DNA of 64,000 nt from positions 1 to 64,000 of the forward strand of contig JBFWZQ010000012.1 of the NCBI GenBank assembly GCA_050185195.1. The letters run 5' to 3'. The notes under the pieces are model-generated. The model was not told the DNA's origin. It did no database searches and saw only the letters and a program-made list of their open reading frames with translations. Below are positions 42,720-53,864 of this stretch, piece by piece. The DNA is from CADEFQ01 sp050185195 (GTDB lineage Bacteria > Pseudomonadota > Gammaproteobacteria > Steroidobacterales > Steroidobacteraceae). The number at the start of each line of letters is the position of its first letter. The first letter of the stretch is position 1. Made by a program: the position numbers and the translations under genes.

Positions 42720-43633
42720 GGCTCGCGACCCGCGGGCCGTTCGATCTCGAGGCCACCGTGCGGGTGCTGCAGCGCCGCCCCTCGAACCGCGTCGATGTCT
42801 GGGCCGGGGGGCGTTACCGCCGCGTCCTCGAGACGTCGAGCGGCCTCGTGCTGGCCGAAGTCGTCGATCGTGGGAATGTCGACGCGCCGGACCTGCGCTG
42901 CGTGGTGCGCGGCGCGGGCCGCAGCGCGAGCGCGCGGCGCGAGGTCGCGCGCAGCCTGCGTCGCATGCTGGGACTCGACATCGACCCGGCGCCGCTGCAG
43001 GCGCGCGCCGCGGGGGAGCCGCCGCTCGCCGCCGTGGCGCATGCGCTGCGCGGCCTGCGCCCACCACGGTTTGCCAGCCTGTTCGAAGCCTTCGCGAGCG
43101 TCGTGCCGTTCCAGCAGGTCAGTCTCGACGCCGGCATAGCGATCGTCGGTCGCGTGGTCGAGCGCTTCGGCGCCAGTCTCGCGCAAGCCGGTCCGGATCA
43201 TCGTGCATTTCCCACCGCGGCGGCCATCGCGGGGGCGCGGCCGTCCGCGCTGCGCGCCTGCGGGCTCTCGAGGCAGAAGGCGGCCACCCTGCAATGGGCA
43301 GCGCGTGCCATCTCGAGCGCAAGCCTGTCCGAAGCGCAGCTCGCGCCGCTCCCGAGCGCCGAGGCCGGGGCGCGGCTCACGATGCTCAAGGGCGTAGGAC
43401 CCTGGACCGCCGGGCTCGTCCTGCTGCGAGGGTGCGGCCGGCTCGACGTGTTCCCGCCGGGCGATGTCGGCGCACAACGCAACCTGCGTGCGCTGCTCGG
43501 CACCGGCGACGAGCGCAAGCTCCGCGCCGCGGTGGCGCGTTTCGGCGAGCTGCGTGGTTACCTCTATTTCTATGCGCTCGGCGCGAGCCTCATCGGCAAG
43601 GGCCTCATCCAGTCGCCACGCGAGCTGTGTTAA
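42716..43633 (+). CDS. DNA-3-methyladenine glycosylase II-like (AlkA family)
   Basis: A 305-residue base-excision enzyme. After an N-terminal beta domain (about 1-95), the helix-hairpin-helix region LKGVGPWTAGLVLLRGCGRLDVFPPGDVGAQ has the GPWTA glycine turn and catalytic Asp in PPGDVG. It removes alkylated purines. The start at ATG 42716 overlaps the DUF488 stop (ATGA). It stands 13 bases before the Mrp operon. Confidence 0.92.
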   Translation: MRLATRGPFDLEATVRVLQRRPSNRVDVWAGGRYRRVLETSSGLVLAEVVDRGNVDAPDLRCVVRGAGRSASARREVARSLRRMLGLDIDPAPLQARAAGEPPLAAVAHALRGLRPPRFASLFEAFASVVPFQQVSLDAGIAIVGRVVERFGASLAQAGPDHRAFPTAAAIAGARPSALRACGLSRQKAATLQWAARAISSASLSEAQLAPLPSAEAGARLTMLKGVGPWTAGLVLLRGCGRLDVFPPGDVGAQRNLRALLGTGDERKLRAAVARFGELRGYLYFYALGASLIGKGLIQSPRELC

Positions 43634-43646
43634 TAATGCGCGCGAG

Positions 43647-46529
<2,883 letters not shown>

Positions 46530-46531
46530 CG

Positions 46532-46873
46532 ATGGAAATCCTCCTCGCCCTCGCCATCGGCATCCTTTCCGGATCGGGAACCTGGCTGCTGCTGCGGCCG
46601 CGCACCTTCCAGGTGATCCTCGGCCTCGCGCTGCTTTCCTATGCCGTGAATCTTTTCATTTTCGGCATGGGCCGCCTCGCGATCGGCAGGTCGCCGATCA
46701 TCGCGGCGGGCGGCGTCGCCGATCCATTGGCATTCGCGGATCCGGTGCCGCAGGCGCTGGTGCTGACGGCGATCGTGATCGGCTTTGCGACGACCGCACT
46801 GCTGCTCGTGGTGCTGCTTGCGGCCCGCGGCCTCACCGGCACTGACCACGTCGACGGCCGGGAGTCCGGGTGA
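46532..46873 (+). CDS. mrpC: Mrp antiporter subunit C
   Basis: A 113-residue membrane protein with three helices, MEILLALAIGILSGSGTWLLL, VILGLALLSYAVNLFIFG and VLTAIVIGFATTALLLVVLL, the NuoK-like MrpC pattern. The motif DPLAFADPVPQALVLTAIVIG is family typical. It starts two bases after mrpA's stop, and its end overlaps mrpD (GTGA). Confidence 0.95.
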   Translation: MEILLALAIGILSGSGTWLLLRPRTFQVILGLALLSYAVNLFIFGMGRLAIGRSPIIAAGGVADPLAFADPVPQALVLTAIVIGFATTALLLVVLLAARGLTGTDHVDGRESG

Positions 46874-48537
46874 GTCCCTGGTTGCGCCACTTGCCGGTCG
46901 TGCCGATCGTCCTGCCGCTGCTGGCCGCGGCGGTGATCCTGTTGCTGACCGAGCGCGCGCGCCTGCTGCGTGTCGCGGTCGCGTGCGTCTCGATCCTCGG
47001 CCAGCTCGCCACTGCGGTGGTGCTGCTCGCGCTCACCACCGAGGCATTCCCTGACATCTGGTCGCAGGGCGTCGGAGCTTACGCGATCGGCGCGTGGCCG
47101 GCTCCCTTCGGCATCGTCCTCGTGATCGATCGCCTGACGGGACTGATGCTGGTGCTGACGGCGGTCATCGGCCTTGCGGCCTGCGTCAACTCCCTCGCGT
47201 ACTGGGATCGCGTCGGGCCGCATTTCCACGCCCTGTTGCAGCTGCTGCTGATGGGCGTCAACGGCGCTTTCCTGACCGGCGACCTCTTCAATCTCTTCGT
47301 GTTCTTCGAGGTGCTGCTCGCGGCGTCCTACGGCCTGCTGCTGCACGGATCGAACACGCCGCGCGTGAAGAGCGCCCTGCACTACATCGTCGTGAACCTC
47401 GTCGGCGCGCTGTTGTTCCTGATCGGGGTGTCGCTGATCTACGGCGTGACCGGCACCCTCAACATGGCCGACCTGCCGGCGCGGGCGGCCAGGCTGTCCG
47501 GCGCGGATCGTGCGCTCTTCGATGCCGCCGCCGCGATCCTCGCCGTCGCCTTCCTCACCAAGGCCGGCTGCTGGCCGCTCAACTTCTGGCTGCCCGGTGC
47601 CTATGCGGCCGCGAGCGCGCCGGCGGCGGCGGCGTTTGCGATCCTGACGAAGGTCGGCGTGTACGCGTTGCTGCGCCTCGGTTCGCTGATCGGCAGCGCC
47701 GATGCGCTCGCGCAGGTCGAGGGCAGCGCGCTGCTGCGACCCGAGCTGTTTCGTGGCGGGATGTACTACCTCGGCATCGCGACGATGGGCTTCGGCATCA
47801 TCGGCATCCTTGCCGCCCAGCAGCTTTCGCGGCTCGTCGGCTATTCGGTGATCGTCTCCTCCGGGCTGCTGCTGACGGTGATCGGGCTCGACTACCGGTC
47901 GTTGCTCGCGCCGGCGCTTTTCTACCTGGTCGGTTCGGTGCTGGCGACCAGCACTTTCTACATGCTCACCGGCATGACCGAGCGCGCCTGGCGCACGCCG
48001 GTCGAGTTGCCCGCCACGCCGGACGCGCAGGCGACCGTGGGCGGCTACGTGCCTTTTGGCGTGCGACGGGCGCCGGCGCTGCACGCGCAGGATGACGAAG
48101 TGGGCGTCGCGATCCCCGCCGCCATGGCATTCATGGGGCTCGCGTTCGCCTTCTGCGTGCTGCTGGTCACCGGCTCGCCGCCGCTCTCCGGTTTCGTCGC
48201 GAAGTTCGCGATCCTCTCGGCTGCCATCCACGCGGCGCAAGGCGCGTCGTGGGCGACGGCCGCCTGGATGCTGGTGGTCGTGACGATCGGGGCGGGCCTC
48301 GCGAGCCTGATCGCATTGACGCGCATCGGCATGCGCCTTTTCTGGTCGGCGACCGGCCGTTATACGCCGCGGTTGCGCGTGCTCGAGGCCGGGCCGGTGG
48401 TCGTCCTGATCCTGCTCTGCATCGCGCTCACCGTGGCGGCGGGGCCGGCCATGGGTTTCCTCGAAGACACGGCCGCGTCGCTGCGCGCGCCACGGATTTA
48501 CATCGAGACGGTGCTCGCCACCGGGGAGGCGCGTTGA
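46870..48537 (+). CDS. mrpD: Mrp antiporter subunit D
   Basis: A 555-residue membrane protein homologous to complex I NuoM/N and MrpA's core. Visible are NLFVFFEVLLAASYGLLLHG, LTKAGCWPLNFWLPGAYAAASAP and RLVGYSVIVSSGLLLTVIG. It contains the conserved Lys and Glu residues in proton or sodium translocation helices. GTG 46870 overlaps mrpC by four bases. Confidence 0.95.
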   Translation: MSPWLRHLPVVPIVLPLLAAAVILLLTERARLLRVAVACVSILGQLATAVVLLALTTEAFPDIWSQGVGAYAIGAWPAPFGIVLVIDRLTGLMLVLTAVIGLAACVNSLAYWDRVGPHFHALLQLLLMGVNGAFLTGDLFNLFVFFEVLLAASYGLLLHGSNTPRVKSALHYIVVNLVGALLFLIGVSLIYGVTGTLNMADLPARAARLSGADRALFDAAAAILAVAFLTKAGCWPLNFWLPGAYAAASAPAAAAFAILTKVGVYALLRLGSLIGSADALAQVEGSALLRPELFRGGMYYLGIATMGFGIIGILAAQQLSRLVGYSVIVSSGLLLTVIGLDYRSLLAPALFYLVGSVLATSTFYMLTGMTERAWRTPVELPATPDAQATVGGYVPFGVRRAPALHAQDDEVGVAIPAAMAFMGLAFAFCVLLVTGSPPLSGFVAKFAILSAAIHAAQGASWATAAWMLVVVTIGAGLASLIALTRIGMRLFWSATGRYTPRLRVLEAGPVVVLILLCIALTVAAGPAMGFLEDTAASLRAPRIYIETVLATGEAR

Positions 48538-49022
48538 GGCCCCACACGCCCCTGCTGGCAGTCGTGCTCGTGCTGACGTGGCTCGTGCTGAACGACACGC
48601 TGGCACCGGCGCAGGTCCTGCTGGGGGTCGTCCTCGCACTGGCCCTCGGTCGATGGGCCGCCAGGATGCGCCCGCTGTGGCCGCGGCTGCGCCACCCGCA
48701 TCTCGCGGTCGGCCTCCTGTGGGTGGTGTTCGTCGATATCGTGCGATCGAACATCGCGGTTGGTCGCATCGTCCTCGGGCTCGTGCACCGGCGGTCGATC
48801 CATTCGGGTTTCCTCGACATCCCGCTCGAGCTGCGCGATCCGCACGGACTTGCGGTGCTCGCGACGATCATCACCTCGACGCCGGGCACGGTGTGGGTGG
48901 GCCACGACTCCGAACGTCGCACCCTCACGCTGCACATCCTCGACCTCGAGGACGAGGCGGCCTGGATCCGCCTCATCAAGGATCGTTACGAGCGCCCGCT
49001 GATCCGGATCTTCCAGTCATGA
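48534..49022 (+). CDS. mrpE: Mrp antiporter subunit E
   Basis: A 162-residue protein with two to three N-terminal helices and the MrpE C-terminal segment ATIITSTPGTVWVGHDSERRTLTLHILD. Start TTG 48534 has GGGGAGG seven bases before it and overlaps the mrpD stop (TTGA). The family role is assembly or stability of the antiporter. Confidence 0.93.
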   Translation: MRPHTPLLAVVLVLTWLVLNDTLAPAQVLLGVVLALALGRWAARMRPLWPRLRHPHLAVGLLWVVFVDIVRSNIAVGRIVLGLVHRRSIHSGFLDIPLELRDPHGLAVLATIITSTPGTVWVGHDSERRTLTLHILDLEDEAAWIRLIKDRYERPLIRIFQS

Positions 49023-49300
49023 GCGATCTCGTTCAATACGCCACTTCGATGGCCGCCGCCTGCCTCGGGTTCGCGATGCTGCCGGCCGCCTGGCGCGTGC
49101 TGCGCGGCCCGGCGGCGGAGGACCGCGTACTCGGGCTCGACTCGCTGTATACGTGCAGCATCCAGCTCCTGCTCGTGCTCGGCATTCGCGCCGCCTCCGG
49201 CGTGTACTTCGAGGTGGCGCTGCTGATCGCGCTGTTCGGTTTCGTGGGTTCGGTGGCACTCGCGAAGTTCCTGCTGCGCGGCGAGGTGATCGAACCATGA
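49019..49300 (+). CDS. mrpF: Mrp antiporter subunit F
   Basis: A 93-residue small membrane protein with three helices; RVLRGPAAEDRVLGLDSLYT is the MrpF signature. ATG 49019 overlaps the mrpE stop (ATGA), and its own stop overlaps mrpG. Confidence 0.94.
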   Translation: MSDLVQYATSMAAACLGFAMLPAAWRVLRGPAAEDRVLGLDSLYTCSIQLLLVLGIRAASGVYFEVALLIALFGFVGSVALAKFLLRGEVIEP

Positions 49301-49641
49301 CGGGCATCGGGTCGCCGTGGGTGGCCGTGCCGGTCGCGCTGCTGCTGCTCGCGGGCGGCTTGCTGACCCTGGTCGGGTCGCTCGGGCTCGTGCGCCTGCG
49401 CGATTTCCAGGCGCGCATGCATGGCGCCTCGATGGGCAGCACGCTCGGGCTCGGCTGCATCATCGTCGCCTCGGTCGTCGCGTCGACGGCGGTGGCGGGG
49501 CGCTTCTCGCCCCATGCGCTGCTGGTGACGGTCTTCGTCGTGATGACTGCACCCGCGACGGCCATGCTGCTGATGCGCGCGAGCCTCTATCGCGCCCGGG
49601 CGAAGTCAGCCGCTGCCGCGCACGACGTGATCGAGCGGTAG
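49297..49641 (+). CDS. mrpG: Mrp antiporter subunit G
   Basis: A 114-residue membrane protein, last of the Mrp operon. The signature VGSLGLVRLRDFQARMHGASMGSTLGLGC is typical of MrpG. The last 12 codons (AAAAHDVIER region) lie antisense to the end of the following Lrp gene (36-base overlap). With this gene all seven Mrp functions are present in six reading frames. Confidence 0.95.
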   Translation: MTGIGSPWVAVPVALLLLAGGLLTLVGSLGLVRLRDFQARMHGASMGSTLGLGCIIVASVVASTAVAGRFSPHALLVTVFVVMTAPATAMLLMRASLYRARAKSAAAAHDVIER

Positions 49642-50079
49642 CGCCGTGGTGTGGCGGATCGCGCCCATCGCGAAACTCGCGCTGATGTCGAGGAACTCGC
49701 AACCCGCGATCAGCTTCTTGTAGACGGTCCCGTAGCCCTCGATGTCCGGCACCACGATGCGCAGCAGGTAATCCACGTCGCCGCTCATGCGGTAGATCTC
49801 GACGACTTCGGGTATCTGGTCGAGGGTGTGCATGAAGCGCCGGTACCAGGCCTCGCTGTGGTTCGAGGTCTTGATGGTGACGAAGACGGTCGTGCCGACA
49901 TTCAACTTCTTCGGGTCGAGCAGCGTCACGGTCCCACGGATCACGCCGGTTTCCTGCAGGCGGCGGATGCGCCGCCAGCAGGGTGCTTTCGACAGCCCGA
50001 CCCGTTCGGCGATTTCCGCGACACCCAGGGTCGCATCGCGCTGCAGGAGGTCCAGAATTCCGCGATCTATCCTGTCCAT
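49606..50079 (-). CDS. Lrp/AsnC-family transcriptional regulator (second)
   Basis: A 157-residue regulator with helix-turn-helix MDRIDRGILDLLQRDATLGVAEIAERVGLSKAPCWRRIRRLQETGVI and RAM domain (VFVTIKTSNHSEAWYRRF, SGDVDYLLRIVVPDI). It differs from the ald-linked Lrp in its ligand pocket, so it should sense another amino acid. The frame runs open far upstream, but ATG 50079 gives the normal start. It is divergent from the DUF6356 gene. Confidence 0.94.
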   Translation of the reverse strand: MDRIDRGILDLLQRDATLGVAEIAERVGLSKAPCWRRIRRLQETGVIRGTVTLLDPKKLNVGTTVFVTIKTSNHSEAWYRRFMHTLDQIPEVVEIYRMSGDVDYLLRIVVPDIEGYGTVYKKLIAGCEFLDISASFAMGAIRHTTALPLDHVVRGSG

Positions 50080-50119
50080 GAGACGATGTTGCCGTAAATC
50101 TCCATTCTGGGAAACATGA

Positions 50120-50149
50120 TTGTCGCAAAAGGGGCTACCCGGTGATACT
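50120..50149 (+). promoter_or_regulatory. Candidate promoter of the DUF6356-yeiH unit
   Basis: TTGTCG (50120-50125) and GATACT (50144-50149) are spaced by 18 bases. An inverted pair AGGGGCT (50130-50136) and AGCCCCT (50153-50159) flanks the -10, which could be an operator for the divergent Lrp-type regulator or another protein. Confidence 0.4.
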
Positions 50150-50190
50150 TTGAGCCCCTGTTGCGCGGCTGCGCCGGTAGGGTACGCCGC

Positions 50191-50448
50191 ATGACAATTC
50201 TCAAGGCATTCACTGCGCATCCGCAGTCGGTCGGCGAAACCTACCTCGAACACATGGGCGTGGCTTCGCGCTGCGGTGCCTCGATGGTCGTCGCGGGCCT
50301 TGCGTGCATCGTGCATGGCCTGTTGCCGTTCGTGTTCGTGCGCACGGCGAGCAACTGCCTGACGCGGCTCCACCAGCGCATGGTCGCGCAGCGTTCGCGC
50401 CTGCAGGCCGCGTCCGTCGAGGGTGCCGGCCTGTCGGGCACGCGCTGA
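50191..50448 (+). CDS. DUF6356 family small protein
   Basis: An 85-residue protein of the DUF6356 type: FTAHPQSVGETYLEHMGVASRCG with a following hydrophobic helix VAGLACIVHGLLPFVF and a basic tail. Function unknown. ATG 50191 matches the family start. yeiH begins with the base after its stop, so the pair is one unit. Confidence 0.85.
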   Translation: MTILKAFTAHPQSVGETYLEHMGVASRCGASMVVAGLACIVHGLLPFVFVRTASNCLTRLHQRMVAQRSRLQAASVEGAGLSGTR

Positions 50449-51552
50449 ATGGCCCTGTCCGCAGGCGCTCCCGCCGGTGCATGGCGCGCGGCGGCGCCCG
50501 GGGTCCTGCTCGCGGTGGCGCTTGCGCTCGCCGCCAAGTTCGGCTCGCATGAACTCGGCAGCGCCCTCGTCGAGGGTCGCCCCTCGCCGGTGAGCCCGGT
50601 ACTCCTCGGCATCGTGTTCGGCGTGCTGTGGCGGCACTTCGTCGGCGTCGGCGCGCGCACGGAAGCCGGCGTGCGCTGGATACTCGGCACGCTGCTCGGC
50701 ATCGGTATCGCACTCGTCGGCTTGCGGCTGACGCTGCCGGGCCTCACGGGCGTCGGACTGGTCGCGTTGCCGGTCGTCGTCCTGTGCATCACGGTCGCCG
50801 TCTTCGTGAGCAAGCTGGTCGGCCGCTTGCTGGGTCTTTCCCCGGGCCTGCAGAGCTTGCTCGCGGTGGGCTCGGCCGTCTGCGGCTGCACCGCGATCGT
50901 CGCGACGGCGCCCGCCATCAAGGCGCGCGACATCGACACGGGCACGGCGCTCACCTGCGTCGTGCTCATCGGCAGCCTCGGCATGCTGCTGTACCCGTGG
51001 CTCGCGTCGGCCGTGTTCGGCAACGCGGCCCTGCCGGCCGGCGTGTTCCTCGGCTCGGCGATCCACGACACCTCGCAGGTGATCGGCGCCTCGCTCATTT
51101 TCGCGCAGCAGTTCAATTCGCCGGATGCGGTCGCCGTCGCGAGCGCCACCAAGCTGCTCCGCAACCTGTCGATCATCGTGCTCGTGCCGCTGCTCGCGTG
51201 GGCTGCGCACGCGCAGGCCGCCCGCGAGTCGGGTGCGCCCGATGCGGGCAGCGCGCGCCGCCGCCCGGTGGTGCCGTGGTTCGTCGTGGTGTTCGTCGTG
51301 CTGGTGCTCGCGCGCGCGCTCGGCGACCAGGTCTTCACCGCGGGCTCGGGCGCCTGGGACGGTTTCCTCGCCGCGGCACAGTCGACCTCCGAGCTCTTCA
51401 TGATCTGCGGCATGACCGCGGTCGGGCTCAATCTCTCGCTCGCGAACATGAGCCAGGTGGGATTTCGCCCCGTCGTCGCGGCGGCGGCCATCGCCGTCGC
51501 CACGGCAGCGACGAGCCTCGGCCTGACGGCCCTGATGACTTCGGTGACCTGA
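50449..51552 (+). CDS. YeiH / UPF0324 family membrane protein
   Basis: A 367-residue inner-membrane protein with about ten helices. Typical are FGVLWRHFVG, GIGIALVGLRLTLPGLTGVG, SAVCGCTAIVATAPAI, AIHDTSQVIGASLIF and GMTAVGLNLSLANM. UPF0324 members are proposed sulfate or sulfur-anion exporters and are often near LysR regulators. Here the neighbour is an Lrp-type regulator, so control may be by an amino acid. Confidence 0.92.
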   Translation: MALSAGAPAGAWRAAAPGVLLAVALALAAKFGSHELGSALVEGRPSPVSPVLLGIVFGVLWRHFVGVGARTEAGVRWILGTLLGIGIALVGLRLTLPGLTGVGLVALPVVVLCITVAVFVSKLVGRLLGLSPGLQSLLAVGSAVCGCTAIVATAPAIKARDIDTGTALTCVVLIGSLGMLLYPWLASAVFGNAALPAGVFLGSAIHDTSQVIGASLIFAQQFNSPDAVAVASATKLLRNLSIIVLVPLLAWAAHAQAARESGAPDAGSARRRPVVPWFVVVFVVLVLARALGDQVFTAGSGAWDGFLAAAQSTSELFMICGMTAVGLNLSLANMSQVGFRPVVAAAAIAVATAATSLGLTALMTSVT

Positions 51553-51576
51553 AGCCGGCAGGGGCAGTCCCGGCGC

Positions 51577-51582
51577 TATACT
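51577..51582 (+). promoter_or_regulatory. Candidate -10 box of the DUF1579 gene
   Basis: TATACT lies 45 bases before ATG 51628, with a good AAAGGAG ribosome site just before the start. The -35 is weak. It suggests that the DUF1579 gene has its own promoter after yeiH. Confidence 0.35.
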
Positions 51583-51627
51583 CGCCGCCGCAAAGGCAAT
51601 CGCGAAGGAAACGCGAAAGGAGCGGCC

Positions 51628-52233
51628 ATGGCTCGTGCAATGAAGGGAATCCTGTGGGCGGCGGGTGTGTCGTGCTGCCTTGCGCCTGCATTCGCGGACG
51701 AAGGCGCGAAAGCTCCGAAGCTGACACCGGCGCAGCAGGCTGAAATGGAAGCCTACGAAAAGGCCGGCAGGCCCGGGGCGCCGCACGCCGCGCTGGCGGC
51801 AACGGCGGGGTCCTACGATCTCGCCCTCAGGAGCTGGCAGGAGCCGGGTGGCGACCCCATGAAGGAAGCCGGCACGGCGACGCGCCGCATGATCCTCGAC
51901 GGGCGCGTGCTCGTCGAAGCCGTGGACGCGACCATGATGGGCCAGCCGTTCACCGGCCACGCGATGATGGGCCACGACAATGTCAGCGGTGATTACTGGT
52001 CGACGTGGATGGACAGCATGTCGACCGGGCTGATGGTGAGCCGCGGCAACTGTGACGCGGCGGGCACCTGCACGTTCACCGGGAGCTGGAATGATCCGGT
52101 CAGGAAGGGCCCGGTGACGGCCCGCATGACGAGCCGCTGGACGAGTCCCACGACGCAGCTGTTCGAGATGTTCGGGCCCGGCAAGGACGGCAAGGAATTC
52201 AAGATGATGGAGATCGTCTACACGAAGAAGTAG
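51628..52233 (+). CDS. DUF1579 domain-containing exported protein
   Basis: A 201-residue protein. After a signal peptide ending CLAPAFADEG, the DUF1579 core has GRVLVEAVDATMMGQPFTGHAMMGHDNVSGDYWSTWMDSMSTGLM and a final MMEIVYTKK. DUF1579 proteins have a beta-barrel-like fold and no firm function. It converges with the acyl-CoA dehydrogenase with a 16-base overlap. Confidence 0.87.
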   Translation: MARAMKGILWAAGVSCCLAPAFADEGAKAPKLTPAQQAEMEAYEKAGRPGAPHAALAATAGSYDLALRSWQEPGGDPMKEAGTATRRMILDGRVLVEAVDATMMGQPFTGHAMMGHDNVSGDYWSTWMDSMSTGLMVSRGNCDAAGTCTFTGSWNDPVRKGPVTARMTSRWTSPTTQLFEMFGPGKDGKEFKMMEIVYTKK

Positions 52234-53864
52234 GCGCTCGCCTGCAACTGCAGGCACGCGCGGCGGGCGGCGGCGCGGTCGTCGTTCGCAGGTTCCGCGG
52301 TGGCTGTGGCGTGCGCGAGTTCGGCGAGCAGCGCGAGTTCGAGCGCGTGGCCGAGCGAGAGCACGAGCCGCCGCGCCCCGGCCTGGAGCGTGCGTGCATC
52401 GCGCGCCGCGGCCTGCCATGCGATGCCGCGCTCGATGGCGCACAGGGCGGCCTCGGCGGCGCTTCGCAGCACCGGGTCGTCGATGCGCTCGACCACCGCG
52501 ACGACCCGCGAGCGCAGCGCCTGGGCGCCGGCCCCGAAGTCCGCGCGCAGCAGTGCATCGAGCGCGAGCACGTTGGTCGTCCCTTCCCAGATGGGTAGCA
52601 CCTGCGCGTCGCGCAGCAGCACCGGCAGCATCGTGTCCTCGAGGTAACCGGCGCCGCCGAAGGCCTCGAGTGTTTCACTGATGGCGCCGACGGCCTGTTT
52701 GCCCGTCACCGCCTTGGCGAGCGGTGTCAGGAAACGCAGCAGCGCCGCGCCAGCCTCGTCCAGCTCGCGGTTCTCCTGGCATCCGAGCAGCCCGAACAGC
52801 TCGAACGCGAGCAGCGTGGCGCCGGCGCTCGTGGCGTCGAGGTCCGCGAGCAGTTCCGCGTGCAGGGGCAGGTCCGCGAGCCGCGCACCGAAGGCGCGGC
52901 GCTTCGCGGCATAGTCCCGCGCGAGCAGGTAGCCGTGTCGCATGAACGAGGCCGCGCACAGGCTGTTCCACGCGCGCGTGATGCGCAGCATCGGCTCGAT
53001 GGCACGCGTGCCGTGGGAGAGCCCGGCGACGGGCATTGCGGGCGCACCGTCGAGCGTGATCTCCGCCGTCGGGACCTTGCGCGTGCCGAGCTTGTCCTTG
53101 AGCCGCTCGATGCGGATGCCGTTCAGCCTCCCATGGGCGTCGCGCGTCTCGAGATAGAACATCGCCAGCCCGCTGCCGCCCGGCGCGCCGCCTTGCGGCC
53201 GCGCGAGGGTGAGCGCCATCTGCGATGTCGCGGCCGAGGTGAACCACTTCCTGCCGTGCAGGTGCCAGAGATCGCCGTCCTCGCGCAGGGCAATGGTTTC
53301 CGATGCGCCGACATCCGAGCCACCGGTTGCCTCCGTCATCCACTGGCCGCTCGTCCAGGCCTCGCCGGGATCGCGGCTCGTGAGGCGGGGCAGGGCGCGC
53401 GCGACCAGCGACGCATTGCCTGCGTCGAGCAACGCGCGCGACGCGCCGTCGCTCATGGCGAGCGGGCAGCTGTACATGTCGCTCGTCGGGTGGAAAAGCT
53501 GCACGAGGGCCGCCTGGTGAAGGCGCGACGACGCGCCGTGGCGGCGCTCGTAGGGAATCGCGACGAGCCCGGTGCGCGCGGCGATCCTCTGTGCCTCGTG
53601 CCAGAGCGGCGTCAGCTCGATGCGGTCGATGCGGTTGCCCCAGGCGTCCCAGTTGGTGAGCGTGGGTTCGCGCCCGCGATCCTCGGCCTGCATCCTCGCG
53701 AGCGGGCCCGCCGCGATGGATTCCATCTCCACGAGCCCGGGTTCGATCGCATCCAGCACCCCGCCCGCCAGTCGATGGCGCAGCACGCTGCGCAGCAGCC
53801 AGTCTTCCGACCACGCGCGCGGTGAGGCGGGTGGCGTTTGCACGAAGGTGGCGGCGCCTGGCAT
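52218..53864 (-). CDS. Acyl-CoA dehydrogenase, AidB-like
   Basis: A 548-residue FAD enzyme of the acyl-CoA dehydrogenase superfamily, in the AidB subgroup by length and text: WMTEATGGSDVGASE, WHLHGRKWFTSAATSQMALTLARP, RLKDKLGTRKVPTAEI and the ending EAFGGAGYLEDTMLPVLLRDAQVLPIWEGTTNVLALD. AidB proteins protect DNA from alkylation in Escherichia coli. Catalytic base and substrate are not certain. ATG 53864 overlaps the cfa stop by one base (TGATG), so it is translated with cfa. It is the last gene of the cco strand. Confidence 0.9.
   Translation of the reverse strand: MPGAATFVQTPPASPRAWSEDWLLRSVLRHRLAGGVLDAIEPGLVEMESIAAGPLARMQAEDRGREPTLTNWDAWGNRIDRIELTPLWHEAQRIAARTGLVAIPYERRHGASSRLHQAALVQLFHPTSDMYSCPLAMSDGASRALLDAGNASLVARALPRLTSRDPGEAWTSGQWMTEATGGSDVGASETIALREDGDLWHLHGRKWFTSAATSQMALTLARPQGGAPGGSGLAMFYLETRDAHGRLNGIRIERLKDKLGTRKVPTAEITLDGAPAMPVAGLSHGTRAIEPMLRITRAWNSLCAASFMRHGYLLARDYAAKRRAFGARLADLPLHAELLADLDATSAGATLLAFELFGLLGCQENRELDEAGAALLRFLTPLAKAVTGKQAVGAISETLEAFGGAGYLEDTMLPVLLRDAQVLPIWEGTTNVLALDALLRADFGAGAQALRSRVVAVVERIDDPVLRSAAEAALCAIERGIAWQAAARDARTLQAGARRLVLSLGHALELALLAELAHATATAEPANDDRAAARRACLQLQASAYFFV

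Noticed and set aside
50080..52443. Upstream extension of the second Lrp gene as one 945-codon frame
   Set aside because: Only the last 157 residues look like a protein. The rest is antisense to DUF6356, yeiH and DUF1579. ATG 50079 is the normal Lrp start.
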